A stretch of 64,000 nt of DNA from an uncultured Lutibacter sp. (GTDB lineage: Bacteria > Bacteroidota > Bacteroidia > Flavobacteriales > Flavobacteriaceae): positions 62,001-126,000 of the forward strand of contig NZ_CANLZZ010000007.1 of the NCBI RefSeq assembly GCF_947495725.1, given 5' to 3'. Numbering within the stretch: the stretch's first letter is position 1; each line of letters opens with the position of its first letter. Positions 46,414 through 55,537 of this stretch are shown here, piece by piece. A program made the translations under genes and the position numbers. The notes below the pieces were generated by a model. It saw only the letters and a list, made by a program, of their open reading frames with translations, was not told where the DNA came from and made no database searches.

Positions 46414-46421
46414 TAAATTTG
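46414..46421 (+). promoter_or_regulatory. -7 promoter element of ruvX
   Basis: TAAATTTG (TAnnTTTG). Its last three bases are an in-frame TTG (46419) that would mislead start prediction; the chosen ruvX start is 27 nt further on. Confidence 0.55.
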
Positions 46422-46448
46422 CACAACTTTATAAATATTGTTAACATT

Positions 46449-46859
46449 TTGGGTAGAATATTGGCTTTTGATTACGGAACTAAAAGAACAGGAATAGCAA
46501 TTACTGATGAATTACAAATTATTGCATCTGGACTGACTACAGTTGATACAAAAAAAATATTTTCGTTTTTAACTACCTATTTACAGCAAGAAAACGTTGA
46601 GCTGTTTATAGTTGGAGAACCTAAACAAATGAACAATAAACATAGTGAAAGTGAGCAATTTATTAAAATTTTTATTGAAAAATTAAAAAGTACTTTTCCG
46701 AAAATTGAAGTTAAAAGAATTGATGAACGGTTTACATCAAAAATGGCTTTTCAAAGTATGATTGAAGGAGGATTAAAGAAAAAAAAGCGTCAAAACAAAG
46801 CTTTGATTGATGAAATAAGTGCAACTATAATTTTACAAACGTATTTAGAACAGAAATGA
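46449..46859 (+). CDS. ruvX: Holliday junction resolvase-like nuclease (YqgF/RuvX)
   Basis: 136 aa from the TTG at 46449, giving the usual N-terminus MGRILAFDYGTKRTG (RNase H fold, first catalytic Asp in FDYG). Other motifs are FIVGEPKQMN, KRIDERFTSKMA and KALIDEISATIILQ. An in-frame TTG at 46419 would add ten residues but is part of the promoter. The protein matures the 5' end of 16S rRNA precursor and/or resolves recombination intermediates. The 3' end overlaps DUF1919 by 4 nt (ATGA). Confidence 0.9.
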   Translation: MGRILAFDYGTKRTGIAITDELQIIASGLTTVDTKKIFSFLTTYLQQENVELFIVGEPKQMNNKHSESEQFIKIFIEKLKSTFPKIEVKRIDERFTSKMAFQSMIEGGLKKKKRQNKALIDEISATIILQTYLEQK

Positions 46860-47533
46860 GGAATCATATATTTAGAAAACTAGTTGTTTTTATTAGAAGA
46901 AAATACCGTGTTTTCAACAAAAAAAAATACAGCAAGCGAGACATTGAACTTTTGAAAAACAAAAAATTTGTAATTGTTTGCGATAATTGTTGGGCAGGAT
47001 CTGTTTACCAATGGTTACAACGTCCCTATAACTCACCTTTTATTAGCATTGGTTTTTATGGAGATTGTTACATAAAATTGCTTTCTAATTTTGACCATTA
47101 TATGAGTCTTCCCTTAAACTTTGTAACTGAAAGTAAGTATAAAAATAGAAACATTACTTACCCTCTAGCCCTTTTAGGTGATATTGAACTTCATTTTACA
47201 CATTATAAAACTGAGAAAGAAGCTCAAACAAAATGGACTAGGAGAACCGCCAGAATGTTAGAAGAAACAACTAATAAGGATGATTATATTTTTATGATGT
47301 CTGATGCCTGGTATGCTAAAGAACATAACTTTGCCGACTTTGGAAAACTTCCTTATAAAAATAAGATTTCATTCTCAAATCATAAGTTTGAGCATTTGAA
47401 TTTAAAAAACCATTATGAAGTTTTAGAAATAGATAAAAATTTTAAAGACAGAGTTCCAAACGGGGTAAAACTTTTTAAAATTATGTTTATGTATGTAGAT
47501 TTTTATAAATGGATGGCAAAACAATTATCTTAA
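46856..47533 (+). CDS. DUF1919 protein, exopolysaccharide-linked
   Basis: 225 aa. VIVCDNCWAGSVYQWLQRPYNSPF, read in part as DNCWAGSVYQWLQRPYNSPF, with ISIGFYGDCYIKLL and DIELHFTHY are marks of DUF1919. That family is found in capsule and exopolysaccharide clusters with unproven enzymatic role. It is translationally coupled to ruvX by a 4-nt overlap, while def downstream has its own promoter. No other capsule gene is beside it, so it appears to be inserted into a core neighbourhood. Confidence 0.82.
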   Translation: MRNHIFRKLVVFIRRKYRVFNKKKYSKRDIELLKNKKFVIVCDNCWAGSVYQWLQRPYNSPFISIGFYGDCYIKLLSNFDHYMSLPLNFVTESKYKNRNITYPLALLGDIELHFTHYKTEKEAQTKWTRRTARMLEETTNKDDYIFMMSDAWYAKEHNFADFGKLPYKNKISFSNHKFEHLNLKNHYEVLEIDKNFKDRVPNGVKLFKIMFMYVDFYKWMAKQLS

Positions 47534-47582
47534 CCTAAATGTACTTTTCCATTACATCTTTTTAGTTTCAACTATAAATTTG

Positions 47583-47590
47583 TACTTTTG
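47583..47590 (+). promoter_or_regulatory. -7 promoter element of the def-mazG group
   Basis: TACTTTTG (TAnnTTTG) ends 18 nt before the ATG at 47609. Its last three bases (TTG at 47588) are in frame with def and must not be taken as the start. Confidence 0.6.
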
Positions 47591-47608
47591 CATTCCAAAA
47601 AAAAGAAA

Positions 47609-48196
47609 ATGATTTTACCTATTATAGCATACGGTGATCCTGTTTTAAGAAAAGTAGGTGTTGATATTGATAAAGATTATCCAAATTTGGATGAACTTAT
47701 TGAAAATATGAGAGAAACCATGGTTAACGCTAGTGGTGTTGGTTTAGCAGCTCCACAAATTGGCAAGGCCATTCGTTTATTTATTATTAATGCAACTCCA
47801 TTTAGTGAGGATGAAGATTTGGACGAAAGTGAACGTGAATTTTTATCCAAGTTTGATAAAGTGTTTATCAATGCCAAAATAATTAAAGAAGAAGGAGAAG
47901 AATGGGCCTTTAATGAAGGATGTTTAAGCATTCCTGAAATTAGAGAAGATGTTTTTAGAGAAGAAAAAGTAACTATTGAATATTTGGATGAAAATTTTGA
48001 AAAACACATTGATGTAATTGAAGGTATTGCAGCAAGAGTTGTTCAGCACGAATATGACCATATTGAAGGAATTTTATTTACAGATAGAATTTCATCTTTA
48101 AAGAAAAGATTGATTAAAAAGAAACTAGAAAATATTTCAAAAGGAAAAATAAAAGCGGATTATAGAATGAAGTTTCCTTTATTAAAAAGAAAATAA
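47609..48196 (+). CDS. def: Peptide deformylase
   Basis: 195 aa from ATG 47609 (MILPIIAYGDPVLRKVG). It removes the formyl group from nascent proteins using Fe2+. All three motifs are present: GVGLAAPQIG, EGCLSIPEI and QHEYDHIEG (metal-binding HExxH). A TTG seven codons upstream is rejected because it overlaps the TACTTTTG promoter. It is followed 4 nt later by DUF5606 and then mazG, a conserved flavobacterial order. Confidence 0.95.
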   Translation: MILPIIAYGDPVLRKVGVDIDKDYPNLDELIENMRETMVNASGVGLAAPQIGKAIRLFIINATPFSEDEDLDESEREFLSKFDKVFINAKIIKEEGEEWAFNEGCLSIPEIREDVFREEKVTIEYLDENFEKHIDVIEGIAARVVQHEYDHIEGILFTDRISSLKKRLIKKKLENISKGKIKADYRMKFPLLKRK

Positions 48197-48200
48197 ATTT

Positions 48201-48620
48201 ATGGAATTAAAAGATATTGTATCTGTTAACGGTAAACCAGGATTGTTCGAAATTAAAGCGCAATCTAAAGGTGGAATTATTGTAGAATCATTAATTGATG
48301 GAAAAAAAATACCAGTTACTGTTACTCATAATATTAGTGCGTTAAACGAAATTGCTATTTATACCTATGAAGAAGAAGTTCCTCTTCGAATTATTTTCAA
48401 AAGTATAGCCGAAAAAGAAGAAGGAAAAGAAACCATTAGTCATAAAGAAAGTGGTAAAGTTTTAACTTCATATTTTAGAGAAATTTTACCAAACTTTGAT
48501 GAAGAACGTGTTTACACATCAAACATTAAAAAAGTTGTGCAATGGTATAATTTATTAGCTTCAAAAAATTTCGATTTTGCTTCGATAAAAGAAGTAGAAG
48601 AAGAAACTGAGGAGGCCTAA
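48201..48620 (+). CDS. DUF5606 protein
   Basis: 139 aa, soluble. The N-terminal half is an SH3-like barrel pattern (LKDIVSVNGKPGLFEIKAQ, GGIIVESLIDGKKIPV) and the C-terminal half is helical, ending in an acidic tail (EEVEEETEEA). Its position between def and mazG (4-nt and 3-nt gaps) is typical of Bacteroidota. The function is unknown. Confidence 0.85.
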   Translation: MELKDIVSVNGKPGLFEIKAQSKGGIIVESLIDGKKIPVTVTHNISALNEIAIYTYEEEVPLRIIFKSIAEKEEGKETISHKESGKVLTSYFREILPNFDEERVYTSNIKKVVQWYNLLASKNFDFASIKEVEEETEEA

Positions 48621-48623
48621 ATT

Positions 48624-49403
48624 ATGAATTCCCGCGAACAGCAACTTAAAGCATTTGGTCGATTATTAGATATAATGGACGAATTGCGTCTAAAGTGTCC
48701 GTGGGATAAAAAGCAAACTTTTCAAAGTCTTCGCCATTTAACTATCGAAGAAACTTACGAATTAGGAGACGCCATTCTTAATAATGATTTAGAAGAAATT
48801 AAAAAAGAATTAGGTGATGTATTGCTACACATTGTTTTTTATGCTAAAATAGGCTCTGAAACCGACTCGTTCGACATTGCTGATGTTGCTAATGAAATTT
48901 CAGAAAAGCTTATTTATCGTCATCCACATATTTATGGAGATGTTGAAGTTAAAGACGAAGAAGAAGTAAAACAAAATTGGGAAAAGCTAAAACTTAAAGA
49001 AGGTAAAAAATCTGTTTTAGAAGGCGTGCCTAAATCTTTACCAGCAATGGTTAAAGCAAATAGAATACAAGACAAGGTTGCAGGAGTTGGTTTCGATTGG
49101 GAAAAACCGGAACAGGTTTGGGAAAAGGTCCAAGAGGAATTAGCCGAATTGAATGAAGAAATTAAAAAAGGAAATACTGATAAAATTGAATCTGAATTTG
49201 GAGATGTCCTATTTTCAATGATTAATTACGCTCGATTTATTAAAGTAAATCCCGAAAATGCATTGGAAAGAACTAACAAAAAATTTATAAATCGTTTTCA
49301 ATATTTAGAACAAGAAGCGAAAAAAGTGAATAAATCACTTCATAACATGTCATTACAAGAAATGGATGTATTTTGGAATGAATCTAAAAAGTTTTATAAA
49401 TAA
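48624..49403 (+). CDS. mazG: Nucleoside triphosphate pyrophosphohydrolase
   Basis: 259 aa with two MazG domains, as in E. coli MazG. The first holds CPWDKKQTFQSLRHLTIEET (catalytic EExxE/ExxD: EETYELGDAI, KKELGDVLLHI); the second holds EELAELNEEI and ESEFGDVLFSMINYARF. It hydrolyses non-canonical or excess NTPs to NMP and pyrophosphate and may lower ppGpp under starvation. It is 3 nt after DUF5606, in the def operon. Confidence 0.93.
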   Translation: MNSREQQLKAFGRLLDIMDELRLKCPWDKKQTFQSLRHLTIEETYELGDAILNNDLEEIKKELGDVLLHIVFYAKIGSETDSFDIADVANEISEKLIYRHPHIYGDVEVKDEEEVKQNWEKLKLKEGKKSVLEGVPKSLPAMVKANRIQDKVAGVGFDWEKPEQVWEKVQEELAELNEEIKKGNTDKIESEFGDVLFSMINYARFIKVNPENALERTNKKFINRFQYLEQEAKKVNKSLHNMSLQEMDVFWNESKKFYK

Positions 49404-49433
49404 TCTTTAAATTAGCATGGTAAACTACAAACT

Positions 49434-49892
49434 ATGCAAATTAAAGCAAATTCACCAAAAGAATATATTCAAAATATTCCTGAAGACAGAATTCCATATT
49501 TTAAAAAACTAAGAACTACTATTTTAACCAATATCCCTAAAGGATTTGAAGAACAAATGAGTTATGGAATGATTGGCTATGTGGTTCCAAAAAGTATTTA
49601 TCCGGAAGGATACCATTGCGATACTAGTTTACCTCTACCATTTGTAAATATTGCGTCTCAAAAGAATTTTATTGCATTGTACCATTCCGGTATTTATGCC
49701 AATAAAGAACTCTATGATTGGTTTGTAAACGAATACCCAAAACATTGTAAGCGTAAAATAGATATGGGAAAAAGTTGTATCAGATTTAAAAAAGCGGAAG
49801 AAATTCCTTTTGATTTAATTGCTCAATTAATGCAAAAAATGAGTGTAAAAGATTGGATACATATTTATGAAAAAGCCATTAAAAAAAGATAA
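49434..49892 (+). CDS. DUF1801 protein
   Basis: 152 aa, soluble, of the YdhG-like DUF1801 fold. It has EEQMSYGMIGYVVPKS, LPFVNIASQKNFIALYHSG and a C-terminal CIRFKKAEEIPFDLI. Family members are uncharacterised. It is 30 nt after mazG and 7 nt before the SDR gene, probably in the same transcript. Confidence 0.83.
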   Translation: MQIKANSPKEYIQNIPEDRIPYFKKLRTTILTNIPKGFEEQMSYGMIGYVVPKSIYPEGYHCDTSLPLPFVNIASQKNFIALYHSGIYANKELYDWFVNEYPKHCKRKIDMGKSCIRFKKAEEIPFDLIAQLMQKMSVKDWIHIYEKAIKKR

Positions 49893-49899
49893 AAATAAT

Positions 49900-50631
49900 A
49901 TGGAAAAAGTTGTAATTATTACTGGTGGAAATAAAGGAATTGGGTACGGACTAGCAAAAGAATTTCATAAAAATGGATACCGTGTTATTTCAATTTCAAG
50001 AAATAAAATTGAAAAGTTGTATTCAGTTGAACAATATCAATGTGATTTAAGCATTTCAGATTCTATTGAAAAAACTATGCTTGATATTTTTTCGCAATTG
50101 GATGAAAACACTACAAAAAAATTGGTATTAATAAATAATGCCGGAGATTTAGGAATTGTAAATACTTTAGAAAATATTCCAACCATAAATATTGATTACA
50201 CAATAAAAGTAAATTTAACAGCTCCACTAATTTTAAATTCTCTTTTTATTAAATTAACTAAAGGATGGGAATGCAAAAAGAAAATTATCAATATTTCATC
50301 TGGCGCTGCAATAAACCCATACGAAAGCTGGTCGTTATATTGCTCCTCAAAAGCGGGAATTGATATGATGACAAAAGTTGTTGCAAAAGAGCAAAAGAAA
50401 ATTAAAAATGGTGTAAAAATAGTTTCAATTTATCCAGGAGTAGTTGATACAGATATGCAAGCCAAGGCAAGAAACACTCCAAAAGAAAGGTTTAATTCCG
50501 TTCAACGATTTATTGATTTTTATGAGAATGGAGAATTATCTACTCCTAAACAAGTTGCAGAAAAAATTTATGAACTTGAAGATAAGGGGAAATTAAAAAA
50601 TGGAATAATTTTAGATGTACGAAACGAATAA
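49900..50631 (+). CDS. SDR-family oxidoreductase
   Basis: 243 aa from ATG 49900 (MEKVVIITGGNKGIGYG), 7 nt after the DUF1801 stop. An ATG at 49867 would overlap DUF1801 and add eleven Lys-rich residues of no family likeness, so it is not used. Motifs are TGGNKGIG, NNAGDLG, the Ser in INISSGAA and YCSSKAGID (YxxxK). The pattern resembles sepiapterin-reductase-like and benzil-reductase-like SDRs. The substrate is unknown. Confidence 0.85.
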   Translation: MEKVVIITGGNKGIGYGLAKEFHKNGYRVISISRNKIEKLYSVEQYQCDLSISDSIEKTMLDIFSQLDENTTKKLVLINNAGDLGIVNTLENIPTINIDYTIKVNLTAPLILNSLFIKLTKGWECKKKIINISSGAAINPYESWSLYCSSKAGIDMMTKVVAKEQKKIKNGVKIVSIYPGVVDTDMQAKARNTPKERFNSVQRFIDFYENGELSTPKQVAEKIYELEDKGKLKNGIILDVRNE

Positions 50632-50657
50632 AAAAAGCAGCCCATTGGCTGCTTTTT
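50632..50657 (+). terminator. Terminator of the def-to-SDR group
   Basis: AAAAAGCAGCC and GGCTGCTTTTT form an 11-bp stem with a CATT loop. It starts directly after the SDR stop and ends in a T-run. It also faces the convergent lon gene. Confidence 0.88.
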
Positions 50658-50686
50658 TTAGCTTTTTAAAGCGTTTTTTTTACTTA

Positions 50687-53140
50687 TTATAATTTTTTAG
50701 CGTTCTTAACCTTTTGTTTAGTAAGTGCTATTGCAATCACCTCTTTCATATCTGATACATAATGAAATTTTAATCCTTTTAAATAAGACGGCTTAATTTC
50801 CTCAATATCTTTTTTGTTATCAATACATAAAATTAATTCCTTAATATTTGCACGTTTTGCTGCTAATATTTTTTCTTTAATTCCTCCAACTGGTAGCACT
50901 TTACCTCTTAAGGTAATTTCACCTGTCATTGCCAATCTCGATTTCACTTTTCGCTGAGTAAATACAGAAACCAATGAAGTTAACATAGTAATACCAGCAC
51001 TTGGACCATCTTTAGGTGTTGCACCTTCAGGAACGTGAATATGAACTTTATATTCCTCTAAAACTTCAGGTTTAATTTCAAATTCTTCGGCATTCGCTTT
51101 TATATACTCCATTGCAATTGTAGCCGATTCTTTCATCACTTTTCCTAAATTTCCAGTAATAGATAATCCTTTCCCTTTTGAAATAATTGACTCAATAAAT
51201 AAAATATCCCCACCAACACTCGTCCAAGCTAAACCGGTAACAACACCCGCAACGTCATTGCTTTCGTATTTATCGCGTTCTAAATGAGATGGTCCTAATA
51301 CTTTTTCAATAGTTTCTACAGAAATATCAATATCGTACTCCTCTTCCATAGCAATAGATTTTGCTGCGTAACGCACCATTTTTGCTATCTGCTTTTCTAA
51401 ACCTCTAACTCCAGATTCTCTTGTATAAGCAACAGCTATTTTTTCTAACTGTTTCTTACCTATTTTAAGTTGATCGGCCGTTATACCATGCTCTTTTAAC
51501 TGCTTTGGTAATAAATGACGTTTAGCTATTTCAACTTTTTCTTCAATTGTATAACCAGAAACATTAATAATCTCCATTCTATCTCTTAATGCCCAAGGAA
51601 TAGTTGATAAGCTATTAGCCGTAGCAACAAAAAGCACTTTAGATAAATCATAATCTAATTCTAAATAATTATCGTAAAAGGTAGTATTTTGCTCAGGATC
51701 TAACACTTCTAACATAGCTGAAGATGGATCTCCATTATGACTAGAAGAAGCTAATTTGTCAATTTCATCTAATACAAAAACAGGATTAGAAGTTCCAGCT
51801 TTTTTTAAATCTTTAATAATTCTTCCTGGCATTGCACCAATATAGGTTTTTCTATGCCCACGAATTTCAGCTTCATCTCGAACACCACCTAAGGACATAC
51901 GAACATATTTTCTTCCTAAAGACTCTGCAATTGATTTCCCCAAAGAAGTTTTTCCAACACCCGGAGGTCCATACAAGCAAATAATAGGCGATTTCATATC
52001 TCCCTTAAGTTTTAAAACAGCTAAATGCTCTATAATACGTTCCTTCACTTTTTCTAAACCAAAATGATCACGGTCTAATATTTTTTGAGCTCTTTTAAGA
52101 TCAAATTGATCATCTGAATATTCGTTCCAAGGTAAATCGAGTAATAAATCCAAATAGTTTCTTTGAACAGAGTACTCTGCCACCTGCGGATTCATTCGCT
52201 GTAAACGTCCTAATTCTTTTTCAAATGTTTCTTTAACTTCTTTACTCCATTTTTTCGTATGCGATTTTTCCCGCATTTCTTCCAATTCCTCATCGTACGA
52301 AACACCACCTAATTCTTCTTGAATGGTTTTCAATTGTTGATGTAAATAATACTCACGCTGCTGCTGATCCATATCAGTACGTGTTTTAGACTGAATTACA
52401 TTTCTCAACTCTAATCGTTGAAATTCTTCATCCATCTTTTTTAAAGTAAGAAGCGCTCTTTCTTTTAAATTTTCAGTTTCTAACAATTCTTGTTTCTCTT
52501 CAACATTCAAATTCATATTTGAAGAAACAAAATTTATTAAAAATGGCTTGCTCTCAATGTTTTTTATTGCAAAAGAAGCTTCGGATGGTAAATTTGGGTT
52601 TGCCTTAATAATACGAACAGCCATTTCTTTTATTGAATCAATAATAGCATCAAATTCGAGTTCTTTTTCTTCTGTTCTATCTTCAATACGCGGCTTTGTT
52701 ATTGCTTGTAAATAAGGCTCTTCCTGAACAATACTATCAATTTCAAAAGGCTTTTTTCCTTGAATTATAACAGTTGTATTACCATCAGGCATTTTTAACA
52801 TCCTTAAGATACGGGCAACTGTCCCAACTTTGTATATGTCATTTACTGATGGATCCTCAATTGCCTCATTCTTTTGAGCAACAACACCTATAATTTTATT
52901 TCCTTTATTTGCTTCCTTTATTAATTGTATGGATTTATCTCTTCCTGCAGTAATAGGTATTACAACTCCCGGAAAAAGAACAGTATTGCGCAAAGGTAAT
53001 ATTGGTAACACCTCTGGCACATCTTCTTTATTTATTTCCTCTTCATCTTCTGGCGTCATTAAAGGTATTAAATCTGCATCTTCATCTAATATGTGCTGTA
53101 ATGACATATTGTCTATTTTTAAAAAATTTGAATCACTCAT
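50687..53140 (-). CDS. lon: ATP-dependent protease La
   Basis: 817 aa, normal LonA length. The N-terminal substrate-binding domain (about 43-240, [19 protein letters not shown]) is followed by a coiled coil. The AAA+ module has [23 protein letters not shown] and [19 protein letters not shown]. The C-terminal serine protease domain has [15 protein letters not shown] (catalytic Ser) and the Lys in the [20 protein letters not shown] region. It degrades damaged and regulatory proteins in the cytoplasm. The upstream region holds a 22-nt near-palindrome (53222-53243). Confidence 0.97.
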   Translation of the reverse strand: MSDSNFLKIDNMSLQHILDEDADLIPLMTPEDEEEINKEDVPEVLPILPLRNTVLFPGVVIPITAGRDKSIQLIKEANKGNKIIGVVAQKNEAIEDPSVNDIYKVGTVARILRMLKMPDGNTTVIIQGKKPFEIDSIVQEEPYLQAITKPRIEDRTEEKELEFDAIIDSIKEMAVRIIKANPNLPSEASFAIKNIESKPFLINFVSSNMNLNVEEKQELLETENLKERALLTLKKMDEEFQRLELRNVIQSKTRTDMDQQQREYYLHQQLKTIQEELGGVSYDEELEEMREKSHTKKWSKEVKETFEKELGRLQRMNPQVAEYSVQRNYLDLLLDLPWNEYSDDQFDLKRAQKILDRDHFGLEKVKERIIEHLAVLKLKGDMKSPIICLYGPPGVGKTSLGKSIAESLGRKYVRMSLGGVRDEAEIRGHRKTYIGAMPGRIIKDLKKAGTSNPVFVLDEIDKLASSSHNGDPSSAMLEVLDPEQNTTFYDNYLELDYDLSKVLFVATANSLSTIPWALRDRMEIINVSGYTIEEKVEIAKRHLLPKQLKEHGITADQLKIGKKQLEKIAVAYTRESGVRGLEKQIAKMVRYAAKSIAMEEEYDIDISVETIEKVLGPSHLERDKYESNDVAGVVTGLAWTSVGGDILFIESIISKGKGLSITGNLGKVMKESATIAMEYIKANAEEFEIKPEVLEEYKVHIHVPEGATPKDGPSAGITMLTSLVSVFTQRKVKSRLAMTGEITLRGKVLPVGGIKEKILAAKRANIKELILCIDNKKDIEEIKPSYLKGLKFHYVSDMKEVIAIALTKQKVKNAKKL

Positions 53141-53221
53141 AGTTTCTTTATGGTCATTTTGTCACTTAAATAATATCTTATTCAAATCACAATTTAATTA
53201 ATCATAATTATTTCATTGGTT

Positions 53222-53243
53222 TACAATACTTTAAAGCATTGTA
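53222..53243. promoter_or_regulatory. 22-nt near-perfect palindrome, candidate operator
   Basis: TACAAT-A-CTTTAAAG-C-ATTGTA is symmetric except for one opposed base pair. It lies in the 236-nt gap between divergent lon and the ECF sigma gene, 82 nt from the lon ATG and 134 nt from the sigma start. The size and symmetry suit a dimeric repressor or activator site. Confidence 0.5.
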
Positions 53244-53376
53244 GTTGCATTCTGCTTTAGTTAAATTTCAATTCTTATGCCAAATTGATTAGCATTAGTA
53301 CAATTTATTTTTTAGTAATTTTAAATAAAAGTGTAACAGCTTTAAAAAACGAATGTCTTTTTAATAGAAACCAGTT

Positions 53377-53940
53377 TTGAAGGAGAATAATTTACATACT
53401 AGCCAACTTATAGAAAAATGTAAAAAGGGTGATAAAAAAGCACAATTTACAGTTTACAAGCTATATTATAAAGCTATGTTTAATACTTCTTTTAGAATAG
53501 TTCATGACAGCTTTGAGGCTGAAGATATTATGCAGGAATCATTTTTAGCGGCTTTTACTAAATTAAATTCATTTAGTGGAAATGTAACATTTGGAGCTTG
53601 GTTAAAAAGAATAGTTATTAATAATAGCTTAACCGCTTTAAAAAAGAGTAACCGTTTAGAAACTGTTCCAATTGAAAAAAATATTATTATAAAATGTGAA
53701 AGTGATGAAACTGTTGAAGCATATAGTAATTTTAATTTTAAGGACATTTTAACAAGTTTAAATAAACTTAAAACTAATTATAAAGTGGCATTAACTTTAA
53801 ACTTAATTGAAGGTTACGATTATGAAGAAATTGGAGAAATAATGAATATTTCATATGAAAATTCAAGAACATTAATTTCAAGGGCAAAAAATAAATTAAG
53901 ACAACTTTTATCTAAGAAACATGAAAGACAATTTAGATAA
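53377..53940 (+). CDS. ECF RNA polymerase sigma factor
   Basis: 187 aa. Region 2 is YYKAMFNTSFRIV, EAEDIMQESFLAAF and TFGAWLKRIVINNSL. Region 4 is LNLIEGYDYEEIGEIM and SYENSRTLISRAKNKLRQLL. The start is taken as the TTG at 53377 because no ATG occurs before region 2. It is the first gene of a four-gene unit with a membrane protein, overlapping it by 20 nt, as sigma/anti-sigma pairs do. It probably responds to an envelope signal. Confidence 0.9.
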   Translation: MKENNLHTSQLIEKCKKGDKKAQFTVYKLYYKAMFNTSFRIVHDSFEAEDIMQESFLAAFTKLNSFSGNVTFGAWLKRIVINNSLTALKKSNRLETVPIEKNIIIKCESDETVEAYSNFNFKDILTSLNKLKTNYKVALTLNLIEGYDYEEIGEIMNISYENSRTLISRAKNKLRQLLSKKHERQFR

Positions 53941-54466
53941 CATATTTGAGAATTTAGAAGGAACATTTGATGTTGAGGAGCCAACAATTGGACACTTTAA
54001 CAGATTTGAGGCCAAACTAAATAAGTTGGATGATAGATCTTCATCTAAAAAAACTAATTTATATACATTTATAGCTATTGCAGCTTCAATAATACTATTT
54101 TTTGGAATTTGGATTGGATCCTCTTTCAATAATAATACAGGAATGGAATTAGCATCTATTTCACCAGAAATGGAAGAAACGCAAAGTTATTTTGTCGCCT
54201 TAATTGAAAAAGAACTACAAACCATAGAAAATGAACGAAATTCAGACACAGAACAATTAATTTCAGATGGTCTGTTTCAAATTAATAAACTAGAAAACCA
54301 ATATAAGCTACTTACTTTAGAGCTCAAAGAAAGTACTGAAGACAAACGAATTATTTTTGCAATGATTTCTAATTTTCAACAACGTATTGAGGTTTTGCAA
54401 AGTTTATTAAATCAACTAGATAATTTAAAAAATTTAAAAAAACAACACAATGAAAACTTTATATAA
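53921..54466 (+). CDS. Membrane protein, probable anti-sigma factor
   Basis: 181 aa with one membrane segment at about 46-67 (LYTFIAIAASIILFFGIWIG). The N-terminus is cytoplasmic (about 45 residues). The periplasmic part is largely a coiled coil (about 100-178, QINKLENQYKLLTLELKES). No zinc HxxxCxxC anti-sigma motif is present, so the anti-sigma call rests on the topology and the 20-nt overlap with the ECF sigma gene. It also overlaps the next gene by 17 nt. Confidence 0.72.
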   Translation: MKDNLDNIFENLEGTFDVEEPTIGHFNRFEAKLNKLDDRSSSKKTNLYTFIAIAASIILFFGIWIGSSFNNNTGMELASISPEMEETQSYFVALIEKELQTIENERNSDTEQLISDGLFQINKLENQYKLLTLELKESTEDKRIIFAMISNFQQRIEVLQSLLNQLDNLKNLKKQHNENFI

Positions 54467-55526
54467 AATAATAGTCCTTATTTTTCTAATTCCTTTTATT
54501 TCCAACGCACATGAAAAAGATGGGAAATACACTAAAAATAAAGTAATTAACAAAGAATTTACCGTTAACTCGAATGCCTTATTAAATGTTTCAAATAAAT
54601 ATGGAAATATTGTAATTAGCTCTTGGAATGAAAACAGAATTGCTATCAAAGTAAGTATTACAACAAATGGTAATGATGAAGAAAAAGTAAAAAAAAGACT
54701 TGAACAAATTGATGTTGAATTCAAAGGAACCTTAAACAATGTTTCTGCTAAAACCGTTATTGAAAAAAGTTCAAGTTCTTGGAGTTTCTTTGGAAATAAG
54801 AGTAATGTAAATATGGAAATTAACTATCTTATTCAAATGCCAATTAGTAATAGTATTAATTTAAATAATGATTACGGATCCATTACTATAGATAAAATTG
54901 AAGGTAGCTCTAAAATAAATTGTGATTATGGAAAAATTACAATTGGTGAATTACTAAATTCTGATAATAATATAAACATAGATTATACAAATAATTCGAA
55001 TATCGATTTTATGAAAGAAGGTAACATTAACGCAGATTATTCTACATTAAATATAGACAGAAGTGATAACGTAGAATTGAATGCTGATTATTCACATATT
55101 TCATTTGGAAAGATTGATAAACTAAATTTTAATTGTGATTACGGTAGTTTAAAAATTAAGGAAGTTAATAACATAATTGGTAATTGCGATTATATGCAAA
55201 CAATTATTAGTAAAGTAGGTGAAATTGGTAATTTTGATATGGATTATGGAAATATAAAAATTAATGAATTAGGAAAAGATTTGAAAAATCTTCAAATTAA
55301 TACATCATATACACAAATAAAAATTGGTGTATCACCTATAAATTCTTTTAAAATTAATGCCTCTTTAAGCTATGGTAATTTAAAAAAAGTTGAAGGTTTT
55401 ACTTTTAACAAAGAAATACAAAAATCAACATCAAAATACTATGAAGGTTACTTCAACTTACAAAATTCAACTAGTACAGTTTCTGTTAAATCTAACTATG
55501 GAAACCTAACATTTTACAACAATTAA
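54450..55526 (+). CDS. Exported DUF4097-like beta-repeat protein
   Basis: 358 aa with a signal peptide (about 1-20, PFISNA). The mature part is a chain of short beta-strands with the recurring pattern N-x-DYG-x-I/L-x-I (NNDYGSITI, NCDYGKITI, NADYSTLNI, MDYGNIKI), as in DUF4097/DUF2807 adhesin-like beta-solenoids. It overlaps the anti-sigma-like gene by 17 nt. It is likely periplasmic or at the surface; it may be the envelope target or sensor partner of the sigma unit. Confidence 0.8.
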   Translation: MKTLYKIIVLIFLIPFISNAHEKDGKYTKNKVINKEFTVNSNALLNVSNKYGNIVISSWNENRIAIKVSITTNGNDEEKVKKRLEQIDVEFKGTLNNVSAKTVIEKSSSSWSFFGNKSNVNMEINYLIQMPISNSINLNNDYGSITIDKIEGSSKINCDYGKITIGELLNSDNNINIDYTNNSNIDFMKEGNINADYSTLNIDRSDNVELNADYSHISFGKIDKLNFNCDYGSLKIKEVNNIIGNCDYMQTIISKVGEIGNFDMDYGNIKINELGKDLKNLQINTSYTQIKIGVSPINSFKINASLSYGNLKKVEGFTFNKEIQKSTSKYYEGYFNLQNSTSTVSVKSNYGNLTFYNN

Positions 55527-55537
55527 AAGATACTACT

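Noticed and set aside
49867-49899. Upstream ATG for the second SDR gene
   Set aside because: It overlaps the DUF1801 gene and adds a Lys-rich stretch not found in SDR proteins; the ATG at 49900 gives the normal N-terminus.
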